This document shows, piece by piece, positions 44,893-56,210 of a stretch of 64,000 bases of DNA. How positions within the stretch are numbered: position 1 is the stretch's first letter; each line of letters starts with the position of its first letter. The notes beneath the pieces are model-generated. The model worked only from the letters and a program-made list of their open reading frames with translations. It did no database searches and was not told the DNA's origin. The position numbers and the translations under genes were made by a program. The stretch is from Papaver somniferum (Eukaryota > Streptophyta > Magnoliopsida > Ranunculales > Papaveraceae), in contig NC_039361.1 of assembly GCF_003573695.1 (NCBI RefSeq), positions 96,970,279 to 97,034,278 on the forward strand, in the 5' to 3' direction.

Positions 44893-46448
44893 TCAAGTTG
44901 TGTTGCGGTGAACAATGATTTGTCCACCATTTTCCTCTTGAGTGGAATCCACAGACCTCTGTCTATCAAAACTTCTAGACCATACTTTCTTCTCTAATGG
45001 TCTTGGTTTATCCTTGGAAACTAACTTCTTAGACGAAGATAAAATCCTACATACCTCAGCGGTCTTCCGAGCAAGTTTAAGTTTATTTGCTAATTGATTT
45101 GCTCTTCGTTGAAGTTTGTTGACGTGCTTCAATCTGTGTTTGTACTTGTAACACTTTGAAATTTCATGACCCTTTAGAGAACAATACGAGTACGTCAAAC
45201 TAGGATAAAAGTAAAGCTTCTGAGATGTGCACGCAGATAGACACATAGTGGAACCTGCAACATTACATATAGAGTTTCCAAAGAACGGGTCAATATTTTA
45301 TTCCAGATTAGTTGGGTTTCCTTATAAAAGAATATCGAGATTGATGTATGTATTGCTACAGTTATCAAAATCAATATTTTCACCGAGAAGTGCAACACTT
45401 GATTTCTCGTCTTCATTAGACTCATAGCTGTTAGAAATTTCATCAAGAGTTGCAGCAAGACATTTGTTTCCAGTGTATTTTCTACGATTTGGGAACTCGT
45501 TTGCAAAATGAAAAAATCCTTTAAACTTAAAGCACTGAGGCATATCCTCGTTATCAGTTTCATCAATATCCCTGTTTTTGGAGGAACATGATTATGAGTT
45601 TTGACTGATGCCTTAGGCTTATCTTTGGAAAACCGTTTACTCCTCTTCAGCAGAAGATCCCTAAACTGTCTTGTGATCATTGAGACCGGTTTGTCAAGAT
45701 CTTCATCTGATGAATCTGTCTCAGAGTGATCGTCTTCAGAGATATACACTTTTTTACTTTTATCAAGTAATTTAGTGTACTTTAGTGCTTTGAACGCAAC
45801 ATCCTTAGATTTGGATGAATGTTCATGATCAAAGATCTTAAGCTTCCCAACCATTGTATTTCTTGAAAGATTATCTAGGTTATTTTCCTCAACGATGGCA
45901 TGCTTCTTAGAATCATATCTAGATGGCAGCGATCTGAGAATTTTCATCACATTGTCCTTTTCAGGAATAGTCTTACCCAATGCAAAAGATGCATTAACAA
46001 TTTCAGACACTTTGTGATTAAACTCATCAAATGTTTCTTCATCTGCCATACGAAGGTTTCCCCAATCGAAATAAAGGTTTTGAATCCTAGCTTCCTTTAC
46101 ACTGGTATTTCCTTCAAATACGGTTTCTAAGATATCCCAAGCTTCTTTAGAGTTAGTGCAATTTGACACATGGTGCTGAAGATTTGGGGAAATGGCATGT
46201 ATAATGGCATTCAAACTGTCGGAATTTTGCTTTGCAGCATTTATCTTGGCAGGGGTGTATTCACCAATGCCCTTGGGAACGTTTACATCTCCATCTGCCA
46301 CAACGAGAGCATTATAGCCATTAACTACATATACCCATGATTGAAAATCAAGTGCTTGAAGAAAACCTCGTATAACAATTTTCCACAATAAGTAATTAGA
46401 GCCATCGAAGACTGGTGGTACGTTTATTGAGATAACACCTCTGTCCAT
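44893..46448 (-). pseudogene. Copia-type gag (UBN2), element E internal 1
   Basis: ATG 46448 opens MDRGVISINVPPVFDGSNYL, followed by LWKIVIRGFLQAL, NAIIHAISPNL, SKEAWDILETVFEGN, FDEFNHKVSEIVN and ILRSLPSRYD, the standard UBN2 copia gag domain (about residues 10-200). A frameshift near 45590 moves the correct frame; there a knuckle reads CFKFKGFFHFANEF, with two Cys and a Gly replaced by Phe. A second knuckle near 45175 (YSYCSLKGHEISKC) has lost its first Cys. Stops occur near 45320 and 45296. The C-terminus is a basic helix (LQRRANQLANKLKLARK). Gag would build the particle. With no pol in the element, enzymes would come from a related full copia. Confidence 0.85.
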
Positions 46449-46497
46449 AGGGTCAGATCGCTACAAACACAGACTTGTAAGGTCTTAAATGTGTTTG

Positions 46498-46512
46498 CCT
46501 GCTCTGACACCA
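46498..46512 (-). other. Element E primer-binding site, internal 1
   Basis: Minus strand TGGTGTCAGAGCAGG, next to LTR2. It matches the tRNA-iMet primer site TGGTATCAGAGC with one change. Confidence 0.8.
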
Positions 46513-46514
46513 AT

Positions 46515-48825
46515 TGAAAAAGCGGGGATACAACAACCACACCCAATATTTTGCTTAGCAATAGGTATGGACAAACTCCAATATACTTTCTAGAGAATCA
46601 ACTAGACAGTCAAACTCAATCTAGATAAAGAGTATATCAAAGAGTTTATATCTCAATCTCTCGATTTGATATATACTCAAGCAAATAGAAATCTGCGATT
46701 CTTTATCAAATACTAGAGAGATAACTTGGATGGTACCAAAGACCAATATCCAAGTGTCAATAAATTTAAATCAACAACCAAAAGGTCGCATATTCTAATT
46801 GATTGAACAACGCACAACCTGTGATATTTCAAAATATAATGCGGAATAGAAATAACACAGACACCAGAATTTTGTTAACGAGGAAACCGCAAATGCAGAA
46901 AAACCCCGGGACCTAGTCCAGATTGAACACACACTGTATTAAGCCGCTACAGACACTAGCCTACTCCAAACTAACTTCGGTTTGGACTGCAGTTGAACCC
47001 CAATCAATCTCATAATGATCCAAGGTATAGTTATGCTCCTACGTCTCTGATCCCAGCAGGATACTACGCACTTGATTCCCTTAGCTGATCTCACCCACAA
47101 CTAAGAGTTGCTACGACCCAAAGTCGAATACTTTAATAAAAAAATCTGTATCACACAGAAAAGTCTACGATAATAAATAAATCCATCTCCCACGAATATA
47201 CCTACGAGTTTTGTTTCGTATTTTGATAAATCAAGATGAACAGGAACCAATTGATAACCCGGACTTATATTCCCGAAGAACAACCTAGTATTATCAATCA
47301 CCTCACAATAATCTTAATCGACGCCGAAAGAATATATTGTGGAATCATATACTATGAGACGAAGATGTTTGTGATTACTTTTTATCTTGCCTTATCGGAG
47401 ATATAATCTCAAGCCAATTCTTTCAATTGAACTCATACAATAGAAAATGGAAAGATCAGATCACACAACTACCAAAAAGTAGTATCGGTATGGCTTCACA
47501 ATCCCAATGAAGTCTTTAAGTTGTTAACCTGGTTTAGAAGAAGAAACCAAAGGTTAAAGGAGAACCGACTCTAGCTTAGCACAACTAGTATCACACGTAA
47601 AGTGTGGGGATTAGGTTTCTCAGTTGCTAGAGTTTTCCCTTACATAGTCTTTCAAATCAGGGTTTGCAATCAATGTTAGCTTGGTAACAAAGCATTCAAT
47701 ATTCACCGTTAGATGAAAACCTGATTAGATTCAAGCTAATATCTTTCAACCGTTGGGTCGAAAACTTAGCTTGTTACACACAAATGAAATGCACGTTTTA
47801 GTTTTGTGTAACCGTACCCAAACTTGTACATTTGTTGGTTCAACAATATCTAACCAAATGGTTATCCATATGAGCAATTTCATATCAACCATATTCTTCT
47901 TCACCATAACTAGTTCAAATGACTCAAATGAACTAGTTAGAGAGTTCTTCAATTGCTTAGATCTTGTGTAACTACACAAGACACAATCGAAGCAAAAACG
48001 ATTTGATTTACTCGAATCGGTTCATGAACTTTATAGCCACGGTTTGAAAAATCATTCTTTAGTTTGTATAAACATGAGTTCAAGAACAATCGTTTTTAAA
48101 TATAACCAACTCAAGTTCGCGGACTTAAGTTCCCGGAAGGAGTTCACAAACTCCAGCAGATTTTCTAGGGTCGAGAACTTCCGCCAGTTCGCGGAATTAT
48201 CTCACGCCACTATTCTGGTTCTCTTGATCAACAAAGTTGGCAAACTTTGGTTCAAGGAATAAGGACTTATACATATTTGTGTTTCCACAATATTTCTTAT
48301 ATCCACCAATGGTTATGTAGTCTAAACTCTCATTTCAATCATTGAAACATTCTCAGAGGACGTTATATAGTTGTTATTCACGAACCATTTTTCGTCGGAG
48401 CAATTTTCAAAGTGATTGAAACATAACATGACTTTCGTCACTAGGTAAAGATGAACTTGGCTAAAGCGAAATCTTACCAACACATATTTCGAGAAATAGA
48501 TAGGCGAGATAAACTCGGCTCGAAATACCAAATGTGTATAATCAAAGTCTATATAGCAAAACGACTTTTGTCTCATGATAGGAGATAAATAGACTTTTGA
48601 GTGATAGATAAGTTAAAGTCTCCACATACCTTTTAGTCGATGAAGTTCCACCAGTTACTTGAGTAGTTCTTCATCTTGTATGATGATTTCCATGGAGTTC
48701 TTGAGATCAACTACACTTTCTATCCTAGTAGACTAGAAATCAAGACTTATAGTTTTGATCACTAACATTGAAAAACATGCTTGAGATAGCAACGCATGCG
48801 AGTTCGACCGAGAAATGCTCTAACA
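46515..48825 (-). mobile_element. Element E LTR2 (complete, 2311 bases)
   Basis: It opens TGAAAAAGCGGGG and closes AATGCTCTAACA. It is the only uninterrupted LTR of the array and serves as 5' LTR for internal 1 and 3' LTR for internal 2. The minisatellite at 48114-48200 has two TTCGCGGA units. No gene seen. Confidence 0.92.
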
Positions 48826-50422
48826 ATCTCCCCCTTTGTCAATTTTAGTAACAAAACTATCAATACATATGGAATACAAAAATAAATGAATTAAATGTTG
48901 TAGCTCCTATTCCACGAGTCTAATCTTCAACACTACTCGAAATCTTTGTCATTTCCAAGTACTATAATGATCCCAAAGGTTGTAAGTTCAGCATCATCGT
49001 TGTTGAAAATCCGTAGCTATAACAATGAGAAAACAAGAGTTCTCAATCATTGTTATACAGTGTCATAGTATCACTACACAACGTCAAAGTTCAATTGTAT
49101 CACAACTTCAACAACAATACTATGGTGATATGTATCACTCCCCCTTAGTCAATACTCCATTTCACATGGAAACCACTCCCCCTTACATAATGATCAGAAA
49201 ACCATATGTATTTGTAGTGTGGACTACATATTAATTCCCTCCCTTTTTTTCAATAAAATTGGCAAAGGTACAAGAACGGGATTCTAATGAAATTTCCGAA
49301 AGAGATGTTTCATGACCAAAAGTAAGCATATATCATCTTGTTTAGATGCAATCATAAAGTCGAAGCTAAATGCATTCATCAAGGAGTTTAAAGATACAAG
49401 ATAACCCCTATAATATTCCACAACCGCACTCCCCACAAAGATTTGGTAATTAAGCACAAGTTCAATTAAGAACTCTCCCCCATGAAATGTCATTCCCGAA
49501 AGAACAACAAGAGCGACCTTAATTTCGAAAGAAAAGAAGGATTTCTTTGGACATAAAAAATCACATATAAGTATGAATTTGAATCCAAAATACTCAATTA
49601 AATTAACCACAAGAGAACCCATGATTAATTTAATCTGAAATGCTCAACAGAAGTGAACTTACGGAGCCTCAAAAAATACTCAATTAGATTAATCACAAGA
49701 GAACCCATAATTAATCTAATCGGAATACACAACCGAACCAATCACAAAAGTAATTAATTTAATTGGTCATGCTCGACATAAGAAAACTTAGGGAGCAATA
49801 ACTAAATAACCAAACAAGATGATTAATTTAGTTGAAAATGCTCTACATAAAGTACCTCACGGAGCAATAACTAAACTAATCATAAGAAAATAATCAACTC
49901 AGTCGATAATGCTCTACATAAGACACCTTATGGAACAACATAGGATATACACAAAAATTGTGGACCGGAGATCGACCTGATACCGTGGAATAAGCAAGGA
50001 CTCGTTCTATTTTCCATCACTATTTGCACAATGACATACAATAGACATAATCCTTGTAAACAAAAGATTTTAACCTATCTTTCATCAATATTTGACATAA
50101 TAGGCTTAACTTTTGTAAAACATGAAGATGAATTCGTTTATCAATACATGCATATCGACTTATGAAAGACTTCAGTTTTGACAAGGTATGGGACAATCAA
50201 GTTCACGGACGCAAACACACATATCTTATAAAAAAATTGCAATATATAAAACCATAAAGATTAATACTGCAAAAATCATCTTCCAAACAGTTTTAGAATT
50301 TAAACCAATAAATCTAAAAACATGAAGATGAATTCGTTGGACATAGCTATGTGTAATCACAATAATGGCTATTCCAAACTCTGGTTATTCTTCTAAATAA
50401 AACAAGAAAAATAGAAGATTTA
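48826..50422 (-). other. Element E internal 2, 3' untranslated part
   Basis: The polypurine tract is at 48826-48839. The sequence parallels 42617-44212 almost base for base, with the spaced repeats at 49640-49940. No gene that I can support. Confidence 0.6.
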
Positions 50423-50788
50423 CTAGGCACTAAGACCTTTGAAAAATTCTTTATCGTCCCCGAACTCCTTTTCGTCAACAACCATTGGTACATTAGGCTC
50501 ATTAAGGTAGGAGTTTATATCAATAAACCTTCTTGGATGATATCGAACAAGGGCCTTCTGACTCTCATGAGTCTTATACACAAAAGCCTTTATTTGTTGA
50601 ATCTCCTTTCGCATCTCCTTCATCACTTCAAGAACATCAGAAAACTTCTGAGAGTTTGAAGGAATGGCTCTTGGCTTCCTCACATTCCTTCTTTTTCTTT
50701 TCAATGTCGGAGCTAACAGAGATTTCTATTTTTCCTTCGTGATTGATGGCTTGACAATCATATTAACATCCTTTCCATCAGAAGACAT
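50423..50788 (-). pseudogene. Element E small ORF X, copy 2 (one stop)
   Basis: Starting at ATG 50788 (MSSDGKDVNMIVKPSITKEK) it meets a TAG and then continues in the same frame (LLAPTLKRKRRNVRKPRA) through the same heptad helix and acidic end as copy 1. It is one codon longer than copy 1 (IPSNSQ against IPYSQ). The stop means that it is broken here. Function unknown. Confidence 0.5.
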
Positions 50789-51060
50789 GGTACTTGGAGC
50801 ATCCATAGGCGTATGGATTTGTGAGAGGAAATCACAATCTCAACAAGTAGTCTTGAGATAAAAAGAAGTTTCAAGGAAGGAAAAAGGAATGTAGGGTTTC
50901 GAAACCTTTAAACAGGTTCGTACACGTCCAACTCTTAACCCTATAAAGAGTAGAATTGTCGATAATAACCCTCCTTTGTTGATAGACAAGGAATTCTAAA
51001 AACAAAACTAAGAAAAGAAAAAAAACTTTTCCTAAAGCCTGAGAGGTACAAAATCTTGTC

Positions 51061-51620
51061 TACCATTTTCCTCTTGAAGGGTATCCACAGACCTGTGTCT
51101 ATTAAAACGTCTCGACCATACTTTATTCTCTAATGGTCTGGTTTATCCTTGGAAACTAACTTCTTAGACGAAGATAAAATCCAACATACCTCAGTGGTAT
51201 TCCGAGCAAGTTTAAGCTTATTTGCTAATTGATTTGCTCTTCGTTGAAGTTTGTTGACGTGCTTCAATTGGTGTTTGTAATTGTAACACTTTGAAAGTTC
51301 ATGACCCTTTAGAGAACAATACGAGCATGTCAAACTAGGATAAAAGTAAAGCTTCTGAGATGTGCATGCAGATAGACACATAGTGGAACCTGCAACATTA
51401 CATATCGAGTTTCCAAGGAACGGGTCAATATTTTCTTCCAGATTAGTTGGGTTTCCTTCTGAAAGAATATAGAGATTGATGTATGTATTGCTACAGTTAT
51501 CAAAATCAATATTTTCACCGAGAAGTGCAACACGTGATTTCTCGTCTTCATTAGACTCATAGCTGTCAGACATTTCATCGAAGACTGGTGTATGTTTATT
51601 GAGATAACACCTCTATCCAT
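51061..51620 (-). pseudogene. Copia-type gag, internal 2 (UBN2 domain deleted)
   Basis: ATG 51620 gives MDRGVISIN, and then the sequence jumps to the region after the first knuckle (SYESNEDEKSRVALLGENI). Compared with internal 1, about 960 bases are missing between catc words (45441 and 46403 in internal 1), which removes the UBN2 domain and first knuckle. The second knuckle is intact here (CSYCSLKGHELSKC), and the basic helix follows. A second deletion near 51060 removes the gag end. It cannot make a working capsid protein. Confidence 0.8.
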
Positions 51621-51669
51621 AGGGTCAGATCGCTACAAACACAGACTTGTAAGGTCTTAAACGTGTTTG

Positions 51670-51684
51670 CCTGCTCTGATACCA
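51670..51684 (-). other. Element E primer-binding site, internal 2
   Basis: Minus strand TGGTATCAGAGCAGG beside LTR3, a full match to the common tRNA-iMet site. Confidence 0.85.
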
Positions 51685-51686
51685 AT

Positions 51687-51709
51687 CGAAAAAGCGGGGA
51701 TACAACAAC
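51687..51709 (-). mobile_element. Element E LTR3, first 23 bases
   Basis: CGAAAAAGCGGGGATACAAC equals the LTR start with T changed to C at the first base. LARD1 is inserted right after it (TSD acaac, 51705-51709). Confidence 0.88.
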
Positions 51710-53248
51710 TGATAGACGCATTTATGTGTCTATTTTGATCTCTTTTATGTATTTTATTAGTACCCATTTGTTCTCATTATGGTGTTTTTATGTTTGTTTA
51801 GGTGTTTTTGGAGAAAATACCCTTGTATGGAAAGAGTTGCTCAAAAAGTGATGATTTACACCCCGGAGAAAAGTACTAAAGGCACCCCAGAAATGTCCCG
51901 GAAACGTGCCAGAAATGTCCCGGAGGAAACCAGAAAAATTACAATTTCAACCCAAGAATTACTATTTCAGCCCAAATTACTAAGGGGACACCAAGACAGG
52001 ATAGGGGGACACCCCTCTTCTTCATTTGAATATCGATTTTGGCGGGGAAAATGTTCACAGCACAGGAGAATTTTCGATCGAAGAAATGAAGTAGTGTTAG
52101 GTCGATTCAATGGCTGAATTTTGGTATAGAGATGTGATGTAGGTTGAGGAACACAGTATGGGTGACGGAGTCGGTCAATTTTGGCTAAAATTCCTGGTTC
52201 GATTCACCAAACCAAAACAGAGCAACACGCACTTTAAGCGAGCTCAAGTGTGTTTCTGCTGTGCATGGAGTGATGTGGAGGTGCGGGAAAGCTTCTGAGG
52301 CATGAAGAAACTAATTTGGAGCGTTTTGGGAGCGAGTTAACGTGTGGAAATTCTATAAATGGTAAGTATTCTCATTTTTGGGAAGCAAAAAATAATCGAA
52401 TTAAAGAGAAAATATACGCAATCAATGGTCGGATTTCTTGCTCCAAAACACTATAAATACAAGTATCGGTCATTGGGAAGAGGCTGTCGAGAGTTGGGAG
52501 AGAGTTAGAGACGTAAAAATCAAAGAACCAAGCGCTGTGAAGAAGTTCCTGCTGCTGCTGGAACCGAAGAACACGAAGAACATTGGACGAGGCAAGGAAG
52601 TCGTTAAAAACTGTCGCTTTATTGCGACACTTTTCCACTCCTTTCCGCGACTGAGTCGTTGTACCAACATCACTATATCTGTGTCGTTGATTCTGGACGC
52701 CTTCTGTGGGTCGCAGAATCCTGTTTTATACTATTTACTTATCTTTCTCTTCATTGTAAAACACTTTTGAGCATCAATGAAATTCTTTGACAGGTTTTCC
52801 AATATGATCAGCGACTAATTCCCTCGTAACCAAGGCAATGGAGGAATCTATTCACGCAACATATATGGGTAACTATTTCATTTAATTATATAATTCACCT
52901 AATCGCTGCTTTTGCAGAGTTTTAAATTATTTGAATGATTGTCTTAATTATTTGTTATTCAGTTTGATAGGTTATACTTGGTTAAATCTCTTGATAATCT
53001 ATGCTTAAAGTTTACAAATAAAATTTGAGAATTTGTATGATTGATAGTGAACTAAAGATAAAAGAGGACTTAAGAATAGAATAGAGTTTTGAAATATTTA
53101 TCAATCAATTTTGCGTAATAGTGGAATCTAGTGTCTTGGTTACCTCTCGCACCCATTGTTAATATTTTTGTATATTTTTAAATCTAAAATCCATTACCTT
53201 TACAAGTCCGAGCAACGAACTTTTACTACCACTTTCAAAACTACAACA
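51710..53248 (+). mobile_element. LARD1 5' LTR
   Basis: TATA-like TATAAATA lies at 52452-52459, about 800 bases before the LTR end. Open frames seen here (for example 52438-52770) are repeated in the other LTR only because LTRs are copies; I do not call genes. Confidence 0.95.
52452..52459 (+). promoter_or_regulatory. TATA box in LARD1 5' LTR
   Basis: CTATAAATACAAG context, with the copy TATAAATA at 58055-58062 in the 3' LTR. Likely core promoter of the element RNA. Confidence 0.55.
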
Positions 53249-53251
53249 AAA

Positions 53252-53267
53252 TGGCGCCGACGCGGAC
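53252..53267 (+). other. LARD1 primer-binding site (unusual)
   Basis: TGGCGCCGACGCGGAC lies three bases after the LTR. The first eight bases equal the tRNA-Asp type site, and the rest differ (ACGCGGAC instead of TTGCCGGG). Another tRNA could be the primer. Confidence 0.65.
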
Positions 53268-54309
53268 TTGTATATAGATTGATTTATTTTTTTTAGGTTT
53301 ATTATTTTTTTTAGAATTGTTTGTTCCTTTTTACGTTTCTTTTTGTCTTTATTTTGCAGGTTCAAAGTGAAAACTAAGGACTTGGAGAGGAAAAATCTTA
53401 AAGCGAAAAGCGAAAAGAGAAGAAAAAAAAGGACAATTTTAGGATTTAATTTTTAATTTGTAATTTTTTTAGAGTGTGTGAGGAAAACTGTATTTTTTAT
53501 TTATTTATTTTGGACTTTGGACTTTAAACAATTGGACTTTGTTTTTTTTAACCCTACGGAAGGGTATTATTATTAAAAAAAAATTATTATATAAACTGTG
53601 TGCAGGGAAGGACGACGATTACTATATCGTCTCGGCCCCTCGGGTTCGCACACGGCATAGGAGTCGTGGCCCGAGTCGACGACAACGGTTCATCGCCCGT
53701 CTGGTACGGGAGGTAAGCCCAATCGAAACACCCGCGAATCTACTGCAAGCGGGTTACTGTCTGCCTTAAGGTGATAATTGTTTGAGGACGAACCGGACTG
53801 TCTTTATTTTCCTAGTAAAGGGCAAGGCCTGGCCTAAACAAGATAAGGGTTCGGATTTCATCACCGCTCCCTTCTTGCCCGCCTTAGGAAAACGAAACCT
53901 AACGCGAACCCAAGCTTTAAAATTTGGAATAGAACAAGACCGATAGGGTAACGAGCTTAATAGGAAACTCGTTCGAAAAATATTGGTTGCTCTTTAAGCA
54001 CACTTCAAAGTTCATGATGGTTTCTGTGAGTTGAATGCGTGACTGCGCCTCCTTGTGATAGCGGTGAGGCCTTGGGTATCAAAGCTCCACTGAGCTTCCC
54101 TCGCCTCAATTCAACTTACTTTGACTCAGATTGATTCCAGAGGGGTTTGCTCAAATTGCAACGAATTCCCTTTCGAAAGATAGAAGCTGGTCTAGAAACA
54201 ATCTAAGTGGAGCCATCATGCTTTTTGTTTGCTAGAAATCTTTAGGTTTGTTTTGGTGGAGTCGAGTCGGCCTTGTTTGTGGTTGTGTAGAATTCCCTTG
54301 CAATTAAGA
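53268..54309 (+). other. LARD1 5' leader, GC-rich in the middle
   Basis: T-rich to about 53590, then a GC-rich block (53610-53970) unlike its surroundings, with short self-complementary stretches such as GACGATTACTATATCGTC (53614-53631). No gene. In retroelements this region often holds packaging signals; that is inference. Confidence 0.45.
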
Positions 54310-56019
54310 ATGTTGAACTGTTATGCTAGAAGCCAATACAATGAGTATCGACCTGAATTTCAATATGGACATCATCAGTTTTATGACCATGGTGGGAATA
54401 GTAGTTGGGAACGCCAACCTTTTCAAGGTTATGGTTCATATCATAGTGAGCCCAATTACTATCCACACACGAATTGGTCTTACGAGCAAGAAAATCAGGA
54501 ATGTTATAGTACTAGTCATGCGTTTTTGGAAAATTACTTAAAAACTAGTCCTGATTATGACATTTCTAAACCTGTTCAATCTCTAGAAGAAACCTACCAA
54601 CAAATTCGAAGGGAGTATGAACGTGAAGTTAGTTCAAGAGAAGAGAGTACACAACGGTCTAAGATATTCAATGAGACTTGTGAACGTATAAGTGTTACGC
54701 TCAGTGAAATTCAAGCACGTTTAGAGGCAGAAAATGAACAGTTAGCTAATGCTGCTCGAAATAATCTAAATTTCCAAAATAGTGTTTCCAATTCTACCCT
54801 TGATATCAATAGTGAATATTTTCCCAATCTAGAGGACGAGGTTAGAATAAAAGACACTACTTATTTAGATAAGGTTCAATCATCTTTGTATTATGATGAT
54901 GAGGATAGTAGTAATGAAGAATCTGAAATATGTAGGCATAGTGATCAGGAATCTATTAATCCAATTGAGCTTTATAATGATTATATTATTTCTAGTTCAA
55001 ATCCAAATAATTTTTATGATTATTCACCTATTCAAAAGGACGAGGATTTGATTAGGGATACCACCGTTTTAGACGATGTAGTTTTTCCTTTTGATTACGG
55101 AGCCGATAGTGGTTTAGAGGAACGGGTTCATTTCGAAAATACTGTTTTAGAGTCTAGCGACTCAGAAACAATAGTCTTGGAAGAAGAAGATAGACCCGTA
55201 GAGATGAGTAAAGATGCACTACCTGATAATAAATTAGAAGAATCAATTGACCATTTTCAAGAATCTAATGATCCAGAAATTAGGGAGATTGTTACTAGTC
55301 TATCTAGAGACACTAAAAACTCTAAGTTTGGGGGTGATTATCACCTTCATAGTGCCTTACCTTTAACTCTCAGAAAGTCCCTTCACTTAGGACTTGATAT
55401 CTCTGCCTCGACAATTTTACAAGATTACCTTCATACTCGTTTTCCCGAACCTAATGATATCCAGGAAGAAGTTCAGTCGTTAGAAACCCATCCTATGGTT
55501 GATGTGGTTTCCCCAGGCTATGATCCCCAGATTGACTTTGTTTTCCCACCAAATAGTTTTCTTCCAACTGTGGGAACATTTATATTCCAAATGTGTCGAA
55601 TATTAAGTTGTGAGACTAAACCTAAATGCCTTAGGAAATTAGAATCGACACATTTGCTTAAGAATGACCACTATTCTCATTGTGGTCAATTTTGTAAGTC
55701 ATATATGATTGACTTAGAGGATCCGCAATTATTTAGGTTATTACTTTGTGATTTCAAGTTCTTATTTGAGTTTTTCCAGACTCTAGGACCTAATAATTTG
55801 GATCCAACCTATGAAGAAACGCAGCCAATGAAAATATTCTATTTAGACCCTTTCATAGAACCTGAACCTGAACCGCAATTAGCGATAGTTTTCAGGAAAC
55901 TAGGTAAGGGCATGCTTTTCTTGTCCATTTTCTTGGTTCACTGCAGTTTCCTATGGTCAGCTCTTTTTGGTTTTGAAGACCCACAGTTATTTCGACTGTT
56001 ACTTTATGGTTCGAGTTGA
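54310..56019 (+). CDS. LARD1 orphan ORF, 569 residues, intact
   Basis: I do not recognise this family. The frame is open from 54229, but the first ATG is at 54310 (MLNCYARSQYNEYRPEFQYG). Residues 1-75 are rich in Tyr, His, Gly, Ser and Asn (FQGYGSYHSEPNYYPHTNW). Residues about 90-165 predict a coiled coil (SLEETYQQIRREYEREVS, CERISVTLSEIQARLEAENE). The middle is strongly acidic (YYDDEDSSNEESEI, VLEEEDRPVEMSKD). The last third is more hydrophobic with paired Cys and His (FQMCRILSCETKPKC, NDHYSHCGQFC) and a twice-seen DPQLFRLLL. No protease, reverse transcriptase or integrase motif is visible. Its place after the leader is that of gag, so an RNA- or particle-binding role is possible. That it is still open argues for recent function or a young insertion. 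Confidence 0.75.
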   Translation: MLNCYARSQYNEYRPEFQYGHHQFYDHGGNSSWERQPFQGYGSYHSEPNYYPHTNWSYEQENQECYSTSHAFLENYLKTSPDYDISKPVQSLEETYQQIRREYEREVSSREESTQRSKIFNETCERISVTLSEIQARLEAENEQLANAARNNLNFQNSVSNSTLDINSEYFPNLEDEVRIKDTTYLDKVQSSLYYDDEDSSNEESEICRHSDQESINPIELYNDYIISSSNPNNFYDYSPIQKDEDLIRDTTVLDDVVFPFDYGADSGLEERVHFENTVLESSDSETIVLEEEDRPVEMSKDALPDNKLEESIDHFQESNDPEIREIVTSLSRDTKNSKFGGDYHLHSALPLTLRKSLHLGLDISASTILQDYLHTRFPEPNDIQEEVQSLETHPMVDVVSPGYDPQIDFVFPPNSFLPTVGTFIFQMCRILSCETKPKCLRKLESTHLLKNDHYSHCGQFCKSYMIDLEDPQLFRLLLCDFKFLFEFFQTLGPNNLDPTYEETQPMKIFYLDPFIEPEPEPQLAIVFRKLGKGMLFLSIFLVHCSFLWSALFGFEDPQLFRLLLYGSS

Positions 56020-56171
56020 CCAATCCTTTTCTAAGTCTGGCTGAAGACTTTAAACTTAGCACTTCTTGGGAGGTAACCCAATCTCATGCAACATGGTAAT
56101 ATCTTTCCTTAACTCTTTTTCTTCAGGTGGTAACAGTTTCTCCTTGTTCATGCTTTTAATTTTATCTTTAG

Positions 56172-56210
56172 AACATTGAGGACAATGTTAGATTTAAGTT
56201 TGGGGGTGGG
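56172..56210 (+). other. Palindrome plus inner purine tract, LARD1
   Basis: AACATTGAGGACAATGTT (7-base arms, AGGA loop) is followed by AGATTTAAGTTTGGGGGTGG. The real 3' tract reads AAGTTTGGGGGTATT, so the inner tract duplicates it. Same layout as LARD2 9701-9740. Confidence 0.75.

Noticed and set aside
52438..52770. 110-codon frame seen in both LARD1 LTRs (again at 58041-58373)
   Set aside because: Conserved only because LTRs are copies of each other. It lies across the promoter region.
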